Of a DNA stretch of 64,000 nt, positions 15,001 to 23,730 are shown piece by piece. The stretch comes from Streptomyces sp. 3214.6. Its GTDB lineage: Bacteria > Actinomycetota > Actinomycetes > Streptomycetales > Streptomycetaceae. Numbering within the stretch: position 1 is the first letter of the stretch; each line of letters begins with the position of its first letter. The notes beneath the pieces are model-generated. The model did no database searches. It saw only the letters and a program-made list of their open reading frames with translations, and was not told where the DNA came from. Location: contig NZ_LT670819.1 of assembly GCF_900129855.1 (NCBI RefSeq), positions 6,696,001 to 6,760,000 on the forward strand, given 5' to 3'. A program made the translations under genes and the position numbers.

Positions 15001-17144
15001 AGAGCCGCCACCTTCTCCACCCGTACCGCGCACACCTTGAACTCCGGCATGCGTGAGGTCGGGTCGAGCGCCGGGTTGGTGAGGGTGTTGGCGCGGCCCT
15101 CGCCCGGCCAGTGGAACGGCATGAAGACGGTGTCCGGGCGGATTCCGGTGGTGATGCGGGCGGGTGCGACGGCGCGCCCCCGCCGGGACACGACCGCCAC
15201 CGGGTCGCCCTCGGCCGCCCCGAGCCGCGCCGCGAGGCGGGGGTGCAGCTCGACGAACGGGCCGGGCGCGGCGGCGTTCAGCTCGTCCACCCGCCGCGTC
15301 TGCGCGCCGGACTGGTACTGCGCCACGACCCGCCCGGTGGTGAGCAGCACGGGGTAGTCGTCGTCCGGTTCCTCGGCGGCCGGCCGGTGCGTGACCGGCA
15401 CGAACCGGGCCCGGCCGTCCGGCGTGGCGAACCGGTCGAGGAAGAGCCGGGGCGTGCCGGACGGCCTCCCCGCGGCCTGCGCCCCGTCCGCCCCGTCCGC
15501 CCCGTACCTCGCGCCGCCCGCGTCTGTCTCCTCCTCCGCCGGGCAGGGCCAGAACACGCCCTCGCCCGCTCCTTCCGCCAGCCGCGCGTAGCTGATCCCG
15601 GAGTAGTCCGCGATGCCGCCCGCACTGGCCCGCCGGAGCTCCTCGAAGACCTCCTCGGGCTCGGTCGGGAAGCCCTTCTCGACGCCCAGCCGGGCCGCCA
15701 GCTCGTGCAGCACCTCCAGGTCGCTGCGCACGCCCTCCGGGGCGGTGATCGCCTGCCGGCGCAGCAGCACCCGCCCTTCCAGGCTGGTCGTCGTCCCCGT
15801 CTCCTCCGCCCACTGGGTGACCGGCAGGACGACGTCCGCGAGTTCCGCCGTCTCCGACAGGACGACGTCACAGACGGCAAGGAAATCAAGGGACTTCAGG
15901 CGTTCCTCGACATGGGCCGCCCGCGGCGCGGACACCACCGGGTTGGACCCCATCAGCAGCAGCGAGCGGATGTCCGTGCCCAGCGCGTCCAGCAGCTCGT
16001 AGGCGCTGCGTCCCGGCCCGGGCAGTGAGTCGGGGTCGACGCCCCACACCTCGGCCACGTGCGCCCGGGCCGCCGGATCGTCCAGCTTGCGGTAGCCGGG
16101 CAACTGGTCGGCCTTCTGGCCGTGTTCGCGCCCGCCCTGCCCGTTGCCCTGCCCGGTGAGGCAGCCGTAGCCGCTGAGCGGGCGTCCCGCCCGGCCCGTC
16201 GCCAGGCACAGGTTGATCCAGGCGCCGACCGTGTCGGTCCCCTTGGACTGCTGCTCGGGCCCGCGCGCGGTGAGCACCATCGCGCTCTCGGGCTCGCAGA
16301 ACAGCCGCACCGTCTCCCGGAGTTGTGGAACGGACACCCCCGTGATCCGCTCCACGTACTCCGGCCAGTGCGCCATGGCCGCGGCCCGCGCGTCCTCCCA
16401 GCCGACGGTCCGCTCCCGCACGTACTCCTCGTCGACCCGCCCCTCGGCGACGATCAGGTGCAACAGGCCGAGGGCGAGGGCGAGATCCGTCCCGGGCCGG
16501 GGCGCGAGATGCAGGTCGGCCTGCTCGGCGGTCTTCGTCCGGCGCGGGTCGACCACGATCAACGTGCCGCCGTTCTCCCGCAGTTCGTTGAAGAACCGCA
16601 GGGAGGGCGGCATGGTCTCCGCGAGGTTCGACCCGACGAGGATCACGCACCCCGTCCTCGGGATGTCCTCCAGCGGGAACGGCAGCCCCCGATCGAGGCC
16701 GAACGCCTTGATGCCGGCCGCCGCCGCGGACGACATGCAGAAGCGCCCGTTGTAGTCGATCTGCGAGGTGCCGAGCACGACCCGCGCGAACTTGCCGAGC
16801 GTGTACGCCTTCTCGTTCGTCAGCCCGCCCCCGCCGAACACCCCGAGCGCGTCGGCCCCGTGCACGTCCCGCACCCGCGTCAGCTCCCCGGCGATCCGGT
16901 CGAGCGCCTCGTCCCAGCCGGCCGGCACGAGCGTGTCGCCGGACCGCACCAACGGGGAGGTCAGCCGCACCCGGGACGAGAGCACCTGAGCCGCCGTACG
17001 TCCCTTGCCGCACAGCGCGCCCCGGTTCACCGGGAAGTCCGCGCGCTCGACCACCTCGACACCCCCCGTGGGCAGGGGCGACAGGGCCATCCCGCACTGC
17101 AGGGCGCAGTACGGGCAGTGGGTGGGTGTCGAGGTGGTCCGCAT
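14997..17144 (-). CDS. nasC: Assimilatory nitrate reductase, molybdopterin subunit
   Basis: This 715-residue protein is a cytoplasmic bis-MGD molybdoenzyme that reduces nitrate to nitrite. The N-terminal 4Fe-4S site is C10, C13, C17 (HCPYCALQCGM) with C45 (GALCGKG). Molybdopterin segments include YNGRFCMSSAAAAG (candidate Mo-ligand Cys), VILVGSNLAETMPP, VVDPRRTKTAEQADLHL, GYGCLTGQGNGQGGREHGQKADQLPGYR (in parts) and the C-terminal dinucleotide-binding domain with VLLTTGRVVAQYQSGAQTRR. No C-terminal BFD-type 2Fe-2S domain is present, so electrons must come from a partner such as a flavoprotein. GTTAC half-sites upstream suggest GlnR control together with nirBD. Confidence 0.93.
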   Translation of the reverse strand: MRTTSTPTHCPYCALQCGMALSPLPTGGVEVVERADFPVNRGALCGKGRTAAQVLSSRVRLTSPLVRSGDTLVPAGWDEALDRIAGELTRVRDVHGADALGVFGGGGLTNEKAYTLGKFARVVLGTSQIDYNGRFCMSSAAAAGIKAFGLDRGLPFPLEDIPRTGCVILVGSNLAETMPPSLRFFNELRENGGTLIVVDPRRTKTAEQADLHLAPRPGTDLALALGLLHLIVAEGRVDEEYVRERTVGWEDARAAAMAHWPEYVERITGVSVPQLRETVRLFCEPESAMVLTARGPEQQSKGTDTVGAWINLCLATGRAGRPLSGYGCLTGQGNGQGGREHGQKADQLPGYRKLDDPAARAHVAEVWGVDPDSLPGPGRSAYELLDALGTDIRSLLLMGSNPVVSAPRAAHVEERLKSLDFLAVCDVVLSETAELADVVLPVTQWAEETGTTTSLEGRVLLRRQAITAPEGVRSDLEVLHELAARLGVEKGFPTEPEEVFEELRRASAGGIADYSGISYARLAEGAGEGVFWPCPAEEETDAGGARYGADGADGAQAAGRPSGTPRLFLDRFATPDGRARFVPVTHRPAAEEPDDDYPVLLTTGRVVAQYQSGAQTRRVDELNAAAPGPFVELHPRLAARLGAAEGDPVAVVSRRGRAVAPARITTGIRPDTVFMPFHWPGEGRANTLTNPALDPTSRMPEFKVCAVRVEKVAAL

Positions 17145-17167
17145 ACGCCTCAGCGTGCGTCGGCCGT

Positions 17168-17194
17168 GTTACACCCCGTGCGGTCTCCTGTTAC
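17168..17194 (-). promoter_or_regulatory. Candidate GlnR half-sites upstream of nitrate reductase
   Basis: GTTAC occurs at 17168–17172 and again at 17190–17194, exactly 22 bp apart, which is the 11-bp periodicity of GlnR sites. The middle 5-mer, TGCGG, does not fit the consensus. It lies 24–50 bp upstream of the reductase start, a suitable place for an activator. Confidence 0.4.
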
Positions 17195-17291
17195 GGCGGT
17201 GTGGTGGTGCCCTCCCGACCGGCCCCGGCCCACCGTGAGGCGTCCGCCTCGCCGGACGGCAGACCCGCAGGCCCCGGCCGCCGCCCTCCCG

Positions 17292-17969
17292 CTACGGCCC
17301 GTCGGCCAGCGCCCTCGTCACGCCCTGCTCCTTCGGCCCGAGGAACCGGGGGTCCGGCTCGAACACCGCGTCCAGGGCCGCCTTGCCGGCCGCGAGGACC
17401 TCCCGGGCACCCCCGTAGTACCAGGTCACGTCGTGTTTCGCGGCGACGCCGACGCCGTACGAGTCCACGCCCGCCGCCTCGCACAGGGCGACGGCCCGCC
17501 GGATGTGGAACCCCTGGCTGATCAGCACGGCCCGGTCGACGCCGAAGATCTTCTTGGCGCGGACGCAGGAGTCCCAGGTGTCGAAACCGGCGTAGTCGCT
17601 GACGATCCGCGCGTCGGGCACCCCGTGCTTCGTCAGGTACGTGCGCATCGCGTCGGGCTCGTCGTAGTCCTTCCGGCTGTTGTCGCCCGTCACGAGCACG
17701 ACCTTGATCCGGCCCTCCCGGTACAGCGTGGCCGCCGCGTTCAGCCGGTTCGCGAGATACGGCGACGGCTCGCCGTCCCACAGACCCGCGCCGAACACGA
17801 CGGCTACGTCGGTGCGCGGCGCGTCCGCCGTCGTACCGAGCCGGTCCGTCGTCGTCACCCACATCCAGGTGGACGGCAGCAACGCCAGCACACACCCCGC
17901 CATCACGGCCTGCACCAGCCGGCGCCGTCCCGCACGGGTGCGCGGCAGCCGCGGTCGACGGATGTTCAT
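17292..17969 (-). CDS. SanA/ElyC-like DUF218 membrane protein
   Basis: This 225-residue protein has a basic N-terminus, one transmembrane helix (RLVQAVMAGCVLALLPSTWM) and a DUF218 domain. The family signatures are VAVVFGAGLWDGEPSPYLANR, VVLVTGDNSRKDYDEPDAM, DYAGFDTWDSCVRAKKIFG and VLISQGFHIRRAVALCEAAG. SanA/ElyC proteins affect envelope permeability and peptidoglycan or lipid-carrier metabolism, and the biochemical activity is unresolved. The ATG at 17969 places basic residues before the helix. The upstream region contains five 11-bp repeats. Confidence 0.87.
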   Translation of the reverse strand: MNIRRPRLPRTRAGRRRLVQAVMAGCVLALLPSTWMWVTTTDRLGTTADAPRTDVAVVFGAGLWDGEPSPYLANRLNAAATLYREGRIKVVLVTGDNSRKDYDEPDAMRTYLTKHGVPDARIVSDYAGFDTWDSCVRAKKIFGVDRAVLISQGFHIRRAVALCEAAGVDSYGVGVAAKHDVTWYYGGAREVLAAGKAALDAVFEPDPRFLGPKEQGVTRALADGP

Positions 17970-18029
17970 ACGGTGTCCCCCCGGGTCGACAACCCCTTCG
18001 GCCTGGGAAGACGCAGCGAACAGAGATCC

Positions 18030-18084
18030 GGTTCGATCCAGGTTCGATCCAGGTTCGATCCAGGTCCGATCCAGGTCCGATTCC
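18030..18084. repeat. Five tandem 11-bp repeats
   Basis: Five consecutive 11-bp units occur: ggttcgatcca three times, ggtccgatcca once and ggtccgattcc once. They lie 61 bp upstream of the SanA-like gene start. The 11-bp period equals about one helical turn, so a protein could bind the same face repeatedly. A slipped-strand origin is equally possible. Confidence 0.9.
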
Positions 18085-18215
18085 GGTGCGCTTCCCGCGT
18101 CGCTTCCGCGTCCGAGCGGCATCTCACACCGCCGCCCCGCCCGCCGTGAACCCCCGGAAAGAACTCGTGACGGTCAGGCAACGGCAGTGCAACCTCGGCC
18201 CGTCACGATCGGTGC

Positions 18216-18995
18216 ATGAGCCAGCCAAGCCTCGTCCACCTCGACGGCCGTCGGCGACCCGGCCCGCCCGCGCTGGTCGTCGTCGCCCACGGCAGCCGCG
18301 ACCCGCGCGCCCTGAGCACCGTCCGCACGCTCCTGGACCGCGTCCGCGAGCAGCGTCCCGGCCTGCCGGTCCACCTCGGCCACATCGAGCTCAACGAGCC
18401 CCTGCTGACGGACACCCTCGCCGACCTCGACGCCCACGACACGACGGACGCCGTCCTGGTCCCGCTGCTGCTGGCCCGCGGCTACCACGTCAAGCGGGAC
18501 ATCCCCGAGATGGCGGCCAGGGCTCGGGTACGCACGCGCGTGGCGGCCCCGCTCGGCCCGCACCCCCTGCTGGTGGAGACGCTGCACACCCGTCTGGTCG
18601 AGGCGGGCTGGCGCACGGACATGACGGACGCGGAACGCCGGACGAGCGCGGTGGTCCTCGCGGCGGCCGGCTCCCGCGACCCCGACTCGGCCGTCGACAC
18701 CCGCCGCACCGCCCACCTCCTGGCCCACCGCCTGGGCGTCCCGGTGATCCCCGCCTACGCCTCCACAGCGACCCCGACGGTCGACACGGCGATCCGGGCC
18801 CTGGCGGCGAGGGGCCGGGACCGGGTGGCGATCGCCTCCTACTTCACGGCCCCCGGCCGCTTCGCAACCGAGTGCGCGCGAGCAGCCCCCTGGACAGCGT
18901 CCGCCCCGCTGGGCACCCACCCCGCCATGGCCGACCTCCTTCTCCACCGCTACGACCAGGCACTGGAAGCGGGCGGCAAGAGCAACGCCGCCTGA
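18216..18995 (+). CDS. Sirohydrochlorin chelatase, CbiX/SirB family
   Basis: This 259-residue protein has two CbiX-like half-domains. The first has the metal-binding/catalytic motif VVVAHGSRDPRA and GHIELNEPLLTDTL, with LVPLLLARGYHVKRDIPEM. The second has a degenerate copy (VLAAAGSRDPDS) in which the His is replaced by Ala, as expected for a fused chelatase with one active site. It inserts Fe(II) or Co(II) into sirohydrochlorin in the cytoplasm. Its location between nitrate reductase and dgt, and the requirement of NirB for siroheme, suggest it serves nitrite reductase. The ATG at 18216 gives the standard N-terminal extension. Confidence 0.9.
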   Translation: MSQPSLVHLDGRRRPGPPALVVVAHGSRDPRALSTVRTLLDRVREQRPGLPVHLGHIELNEPLLTDTLADLDAHDTTDAVLVPLLLARGYHVKRDIPEMAARARVRTRVAAPLGPHPLLVETLHTRLVEAGWRTDMTDAERRTSAVVLAAAGSRDPDSAVDTRRTAHLLAHRLGVPVIPAYASTATPTVDTAIRALAARGRDRVAIASYFTAPGRFATECARAAPWTASAPLGTHPAMADLLLHRYDQALEAGGKSNAA

Positions 18996-19061
18996 TCCGA
19001 CAGCAGAACCCGGCAGACGAGTTGGAACCCATTTGTCAGTACCGCCGCTTACTGTCGAAGC

Positions 19062-20375
19062 ATGGAAGGCACCGCACCCCTCACCGCCTATGACCCGACG
19101 TCAACCGAACGCTGGGCTCCCGAGCCCGACAAGCGTCCGGGCCGTACCGCCTTCCAACGAGACCGCGCACGCGTCCTGCACTCCTCGGCGCTGAGAAGAC
19201 TCGCCGGCAAGACCCAGGTGGTCACCCCGGGAGAGCGCACCGAGGCATGGGACGCCACGCCCCGCACCCGTCTCACCCACTCCCTGGAGTGCGCCCAGGT
19301 GGGCCGTGAGCTCGGCGCGGCCCTTGGCTGCGACCCCGACCTGGTCGAGGCGGCCTGTCTCTCCCACGACCTGGGTCACCCCCCGTTCGGCCACAACGGC
19401 GAACAGGCCCTGAACGACTTCGCGCAGGACTGCGGCGGCTTCGAGGGCAACGCCCAGTCACTGCGCCTCCTCACCCGTATCGAGCCCAAGCGCTTCACCG
19501 CCGAGGGCTCCGTCGGCCTCAACCTCACCCGGGCCGCCCTCGACGCCGCCACCAAGTACCCGTGGCCCCGGGGCGCCCACCCCACGGACCCCGCGTCCCG
19601 CAAATTCGGTGTGTACGAGGACGACCGGCCGGTCTTCGACTGGGTCCGCAAGGAGGCTCCGGGCACGCGCACATGCTTCGAGGCACAGGTCATGGACTGG
19701 GCGGACGACGTGGCGTACTCGGTGCACGACGTGGAGGACGGCCTGCACGCGGGACACATCGACCCGGGCTGCCTGCACGCCGAACCGGAACGCCAGGAGG
19801 TCTTCCGGGTCGCCGTCGGCCGCTACGTTGCGGAAGACACCGATCCGGCCGAACTCGCCGCCGCCCTGGACCGTCTCCTGGACCAGGAGTGGTGGCCGCA
19901 CGGCTACGACGGCACGGCGGTCGCCCAGGCCGGCCTGAAGGACGCCACCAGCCAGCTCATCGGCCGCTTCTGCCTCGCCGCCGAGTCGGCCACCCGTGCG
20001 CGATGGGGGTACCTCCCAGGCCGTTCAGGCACTGGGGGAGGCGGGGGCCGCCTCACGCGTTACGGCGCCGAACTCGTCGTCCCGTACGAGACGCGCCTGG
20101 AGTGCGCGGTCCTCAAGGCGGTCGCCGACCGGTACGTCATGCAGCGGGCCGAGCAGGAGCGCCTGCGCGCCGACCAGCGTGTCGTCATCAGCGAACTCGC
20201 CGAGGCGCTCACCGCGCGCGCCCCGGGCGGCCTCGACCCCCAGTTCCGCGCGCTGTTCGACCGGGCCGCCGACGACCGGGCCCGCAAGCGGGTCGTCGTC
20301 GACCAGATCGCCTCCCTCACCGACGCCTCCGCCCGCTCGCTTCACGCCCGTCTGACGGGGCAGACGACACCCTGA
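19062..20375 (+). CDS. dgt: Deoxyguanosinetriphosphate triphosphohydrolase-like protein
   Basis: This 437-residue HD-domain enzyme hydrolyses dGTP or other dNTPs to nucleoside and triphosphate. The N-terminus has the family's FQRDRARVLHSSALRRLAGK and TRLTHSLECAQVGRELG; the HD motif is in CLSHDLGHPPFGHNGE; further conserved metal/substrate residues are in VMDWADDVAYSVHDVEDG. The C-terminus has RLECAVLKAVADRYVM. Around residues 313–330 a Gly/Pro-rich insert (GYLPGRSGTGGGGG) is encoded by a short palindromic repeat, discussed separately. Upstream of dnaG on the same strand, as in other Streptomyces. Confidence 0.93.
   Translation: MEGTAPLTAYDPTSTERWAPEPDKRPGRTAFQRDRARVLHSSALRRLAGKTQVVTPGERTEAWDATPRTRLTHSLECAQVGRELGAALGCDPDLVEAACLSHDLGHPPFGHNGEQALNDFAQDCGGFEGNAQSLRLLTRIEPKRFTAEGSVGLNLTRAALDAATKYPWPRGAHPTDPASRKFGVYEDDRPVFDWVRKEAPGTRTCFEAQVMDWADDVAYSVHDVEDGLHAGHIDPGCLHAEPERQEVFRVAVGRYVAEDTDPAELAAALDRLLDQEWWPHGYDGTAVAQAGLKDATSQLIGRFCLAAESATRARWGYLPGRSGTGGGGGRLTRYGAELVVPYETRLECAVLKAVADRYVMQRAEQERLRADQRVVISELAEALTARAPGGLDPQFRALFDRAADDRARKRVVVDQIASLTDASARSLHARLTGQTTP
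20005..20046. repeat. Short palindromic repeat inside dgt
   Basis: The stretch gggggtacctcccag, a 13-base loop and ctgggggaggcgg forms an imperfect stem-loop. It is like the small dispersed palindromes common between Streptomyces genes, but here it lies in frame inside the coding sequence and adds about 14 residues. Confidence 0.65.
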
Positions 20376-20522
20376 CCGATGACCCTGACCGAGGGAGGGC
20401 CGGGTGCGCCCAAACGGGCCCGAACGAGCCCCGGCGTGCCTTGATCGGGCACGTCCCCCTTCCCCCATCACGCTGCGTGCGGGACGCTCGCATGTGGCGG
20501 CACGCTTACGAGGAGGCATCAC

Positions 20523-21788
20523 GTGGTCGACGCGGATCAGACATTTGTCATCGTCGGAGGAGGCCTGGCCGGCGCGAAGGCGGCCGAGACGCTGAGGGCG
20601 GAGGGCTTCACCGGCCGCGTGATACTGATCTGCGACGAGCGCGACCACCCCTACGAGCGTCCGCCGCTCTCCAAGGGCTATCTGCTCGGCAAGGAGACGC
20701 GCGAGAGCGTCTTCGTGCACGAGCCCGCCTGGTACGCGCAGAACGACATCGAGCTGCACCTGGGCCAGACCGTCGACGCGATCGACCGCACCGCGAAGAC
20801 GGTCCGCTTCGGTGACGACGGCACGCTCGTCCACTACGACAAGCTGCTCCTGGCCACCGGCGCCGAGCCGCGCAGGCTGGACATCCCCGGTACCGACCTG
20901 GCGGGCGTGCACCACCTGCGGCGGCTCGCGCACGCCGAGCGGCTCAAGGGCGTCCTGGCCGCCCTCGGCCGTGACAACGGCCACATCGTGATCGCCGGCG
21001 GCGGCTGGATCGGCCTGGAGATCGCGGCGGCGGCCCGTGAGTACGGCGCCGAGGTCACCGTCGTCGAACCGGAGCCGACCCCGCTGCACGGAGTGCTCGG
21101 CCCGGAACTGGGCGGCCTCTTCGCCGACCTGCACCGCGAGCATGGAGTCCGCTTCCACTTCGGCGCCCGGCTCACCGAGATCGTCGGCCAGGACGGCATG
21201 GTCCTCGCCGCCCGCACCGACGACGGCGAGGAGCACCCGGCGCACGACGTCCTCGCGGCGATCGGCGCGGCCCCCCGCACCGGCCTCGCGGAGGCGGCCG
21301 GCCTCACCCTCGCCGACCGCGCCCACGGCGGCGGCATCGCGGTGGACGCCCAGCTGCGCACCTCCGACCCCGACATCCACGCGGCCGGCGACGTCGCGTC
21401 CTTCCCGCACGGCCTCTTCGACACCCGGCTGCGTGTGGAGCACTGGGCCAACGCGCTGAACGGCGGTCCGGCCGCCGCCCGCGCGATGCTCGGCAAGGAC
21501 GTCACCTACGACCGCGTGCCCTACTTCTTCTCCGACCAGTACGACCTGGGCATGGAGTACAGCGGGTGGGCGCCGCCGGGGACGTACGACGAGGTGGTGA
21601 TCCGGGGCGACGCGGGCAAGCGGGAGTTCATCGCGTTCTGGGTCAAGGAGGGCCGCGTGCTGGCCGGGATGAACGTGAACGTGTGGGACGTCACAGAGCC
21701 GATCCAGAAGCTGATCACGTCGAGAACCCCGGTGAACACGGAGGCGTTGGCCGACCCGCACGTTCCCCTGGAGGACCTGGCCTCGTAG
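20523..21788 (+). CDS. Ferredoxin/rubredoxin reductase-type flavoprotein
   Basis: This 421-residue FAD/NAD(P)H oxidoreductase has the N-terminal FAD motif FVIVGGGLAGAKAAETL, the signature YERPPLSKGYLLG, an NAD(P)H motif HIVIAGGGWIGLEIAAAA and a second FAD segment DIHAAGDVASFPHG. The C-terminus (RVPYFFSDQYDLGMEYSGWA) is typical of BphA4/ThcD-like ferredoxin reductases that pass electrons to ferredoxins or P450s. The GTG at 20523 follows a GAGGCATC-type ribosome site. No ferredoxin gene is adjacent. It sits 40 bp upstream of dnaG and may share transcripts with it. Confidence 0.9.
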   Translation: MVDADQTFVIVGGGLAGAKAAETLRAEGFTGRVILICDERDHPYERPPLSKGYLLGKETRESVFVHEPAWYAQNDIELHLGQTVDAIDRTAKTVRFGDDGTLVHYDKLLLATGAEPRRLDIPGTDLAGVHHLRRLAHAERLKGVLAALGRDNGHIVIAGGGWIGLEIAAAAREYGAEVTVVEPEPTPLHGVLGPELGGLFADLHREHGVRFHFGARLTEIVGQDGMVLAARTDDGEEHPAHDVLAAIGAAPRTGLAEAAGLTLADRAHGGGIAVDAQLRTSDPDIHAAGDVASFPHGLFDTRLRVEHWANALNGGPAAARAMLGKDVTYDRVPYFFSDQYDLGMEYSGWAPPGTYDEVVIRGDAGKREFIAFWVKEGRVLAGMNVNVWDVTEPIQKLITSRTPVNTEALADPHVPLEDLAS

Positions 21789-21828
21789 TGGCCCCGGGAG
21801 TGTCGGCCCCGCCCCGTAGAATCACCTC

Positions 21829-23730
21829 GTGGCTGGACGGATCAACGACGAGGACGTGAAGGCGGTACGGGACGCGGTCCCGATCGACGCCGTGGTGTCC
21901 GAGTACCTCCAGTTGCGCAACGCGGGCGGCGGCAACCTGAAGGGTCTGTGCCCGTTCCACGACGAGAAGTCGCCGTCCTTCCAGGTCAGTCCGAGCAAGG
22001 GACTCTTCCACTGCTTCGGCTGCCAGGAGGGCGGCGACACCATCACGTTCGTGATGAAGGTCGACCACCTCACCTTCTCCGAGGCGGTCGAGCGCCTCGC
22101 CGGCCAGGCCGGCATCACCCTGCGCTACGAGGAGGGCGGCTACAACCCCTCCCACCAGCGCGGCGAACGGATCCGGCTGGTCGAGGCCCACAAGATCGCC
22201 GCCGAGTGGTACGCGGAACAGCTCGCCAGCAGCCCCGAGGCCGACACCGGCCGGATCTTCCTCGCCGAGCGCGGCTTCGACCAGGCCGCCGCCGTCCACT
22301 TCGGCGTCGGCTACAGCCCCCAGGGCTGGGACCACCTCACCCGCTACCTCCGCGGCAAGGGCTTCACCGACAAGGAACTCCTCCTCTCCGGCCTCTCCCA
22401 GGAGGGCCGCCGCGGCCCCATCGACCGCTTCCGGGGCCGGCTGATGTGGCCGATCCGTGACATCGGCGGGGAGGTCGTCGGCTTCGGCGCCCGCAAGCTG
22501 TACGAGGCGGACAACGGGCCGAAGTACCTCAACACGCCCGACACGGCGATCTACCGGAAGTCCCAGGTGCTGTACGGCATCGACCTCGCCAAACAGCACA
22601 TCGCCAAGACCAGCCGGGCCGTCGTCGTCGAGGGCTACACCGACGTGATGGCCTGCCACCTCGCCGGAGTGACAACAGCCATCGCAACCTGCGGCACAGC
22701 CTTCGGCGGCGACCACATCAAAATCCTCCGCCGGCTGCTCATGGACAACGGATCGGCCCGCGTCATCTTCACCTTCGACGGCGACGCGGCCGGCCAGAAG
22801 GCGGCTTTGCGCGCCTTCGAGGACGACCAGAAGTTCGCCGCCGAGACGTACATCGCGATCGCGCCCGACAACATGGACCCCTGCGACCTGCGCCTCGCCA
22901 AGGGCGACGAGGCGGTCGCCGACCTCGTCGAACCCCGCACCCCGCTCTTCGAGTTCGCGCTGCGCCAGATCGTCGTCCGCTACGACCTCGACACCCCGGG
23001 CGGCCGCGCCGCCGCGCTGGACGAGGCGGCGCCCATCGTCGCCCGCATCAAGAACAGCGGCGCCCAGCACGAGGTCGCCGTCCAGCTCGCGGGCATGCTC
23101 GGCATCCTTGACACCCAGTTCGTCGTCAAGCGGGTCGCCCAGCTGGCCCGTTGGGCCCGCGACGGCGGCGGCAAGAGCCCCGCGCCGGGCAGCCGCAGCC
23201 GCCAGCAGTACGACGCCGCCCCGCGCCCCGCCACCGCTGGCCCCGCCCTCACCCTCCGCAACCCCGTCTACGCCACCGAGCGCGAGCTGCTGAAGCTCGC
23301 CCTGCAGCGCCCGGAGCTGGTCTCCCCGGCCTTCGACGCGTACGGCGTCGACGAGTTCACCGCCGCCCCCTACGCGGCCGTACGCCAGACGGTCCTGGAC
23401 GCGGGCGGCGCCGAGTGGGGCGTACAGGACGGCCAGGAGTACCTGATCCGCGTCCGCGAGGCCGCCCCTGACGACACCGTCCGCGCCATGGTGACCGAAC
23501 TCGCCGTCGAGCCAATCATGCGCAAGACGGTGGACGAGATGTACGCCGGCGCCCAACTGGTCACCGTCCGCCGCCGCGCCGTAGAGCGCCGCATCCGCGA
23601 CGTCCAGTCCCAGCTGACCCGACTGGGCGCAGGTGGCGACCCCGCCCAACTGGCCGCCGTACAGAACGAGCTGTGGGTGCTGCAGCAGTACGACCAGGCC
23701 CTACGAGAGCACGGCGCCGCCGCCCTCTGA
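21829..23730 (+). CDS. dnaG: DNA primase DnaG
   Basis: This 633-residue protein synthesises RNA primers at replication forks. The N-terminal CHC2 zinc finger is C41, H44, C62, C65 (CPFHDEKSPSF, HCFGC). The RNA polymerase core has FRGRLMWPIRDIGGEVVGFGARKL and the TOPRIM motif VVVEGYTDVMA, with FDGDAAGQKAA. The C-terminal region (about residues 480–633) is the DnaB-interacting domain. The GTG at 21829 starts MAGRINDEDV, the standard actinobacterial N-terminus. Its 3' end overlaps the convergent nucleotidyltransferase gene by 30 bases. Confidence 0.98.
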   Translation: MAGRINDEDVKAVRDAVPIDAVVSEYLQLRNAGGGNLKGLCPFHDEKSPSFQVSPSKGLFHCFGCQEGGDTITFVMKVDHLTFSEAVERLAGQAGITLRYEEGGYNPSHQRGERIRLVEAHKIAAEWYAEQLASSPEADTGRIFLAERGFDQAAAVHFGVGYSPQGWDHLTRYLRGKGFTDKELLLSGLSQEGRRGPIDRFRGRLMWPIRDIGGEVVGFGARKLYEADNGPKYLNTPDTAIYRKSQVLYGIDLAKQHIAKTSRAVVVEGYTDVMACHLAGVTTAIATCGTAFGGDHIKILRRLLMDNGSARVIFTFDGDAAGQKAALRAFEDDQKFAAETYIAIAPDNMDPCDLRLAKGDEAVADLVEPRTPLFEFALRQIVVRYDLDTPGGRAAALDEAAPIVARIKNSGAQHEVAVQLAGMLGILDTQFVVKRVAQLARWARDGGGKSPAPGSRSRQQYDAAPRPATAGPALTLRNPVYATERELLKLALQRPELVSPAFDAYGVDEFTAAPYAAVRQTVLDAGGAEWGVQDGQEYLIRVREAAPDDTVRAMVTELAVEPIMRKTVDEMYAGAQLVTVRRRAVERRIRDVQSQLTRLGAGGDPAQLAAVQNELWVLQQYDQALREHGAAAL

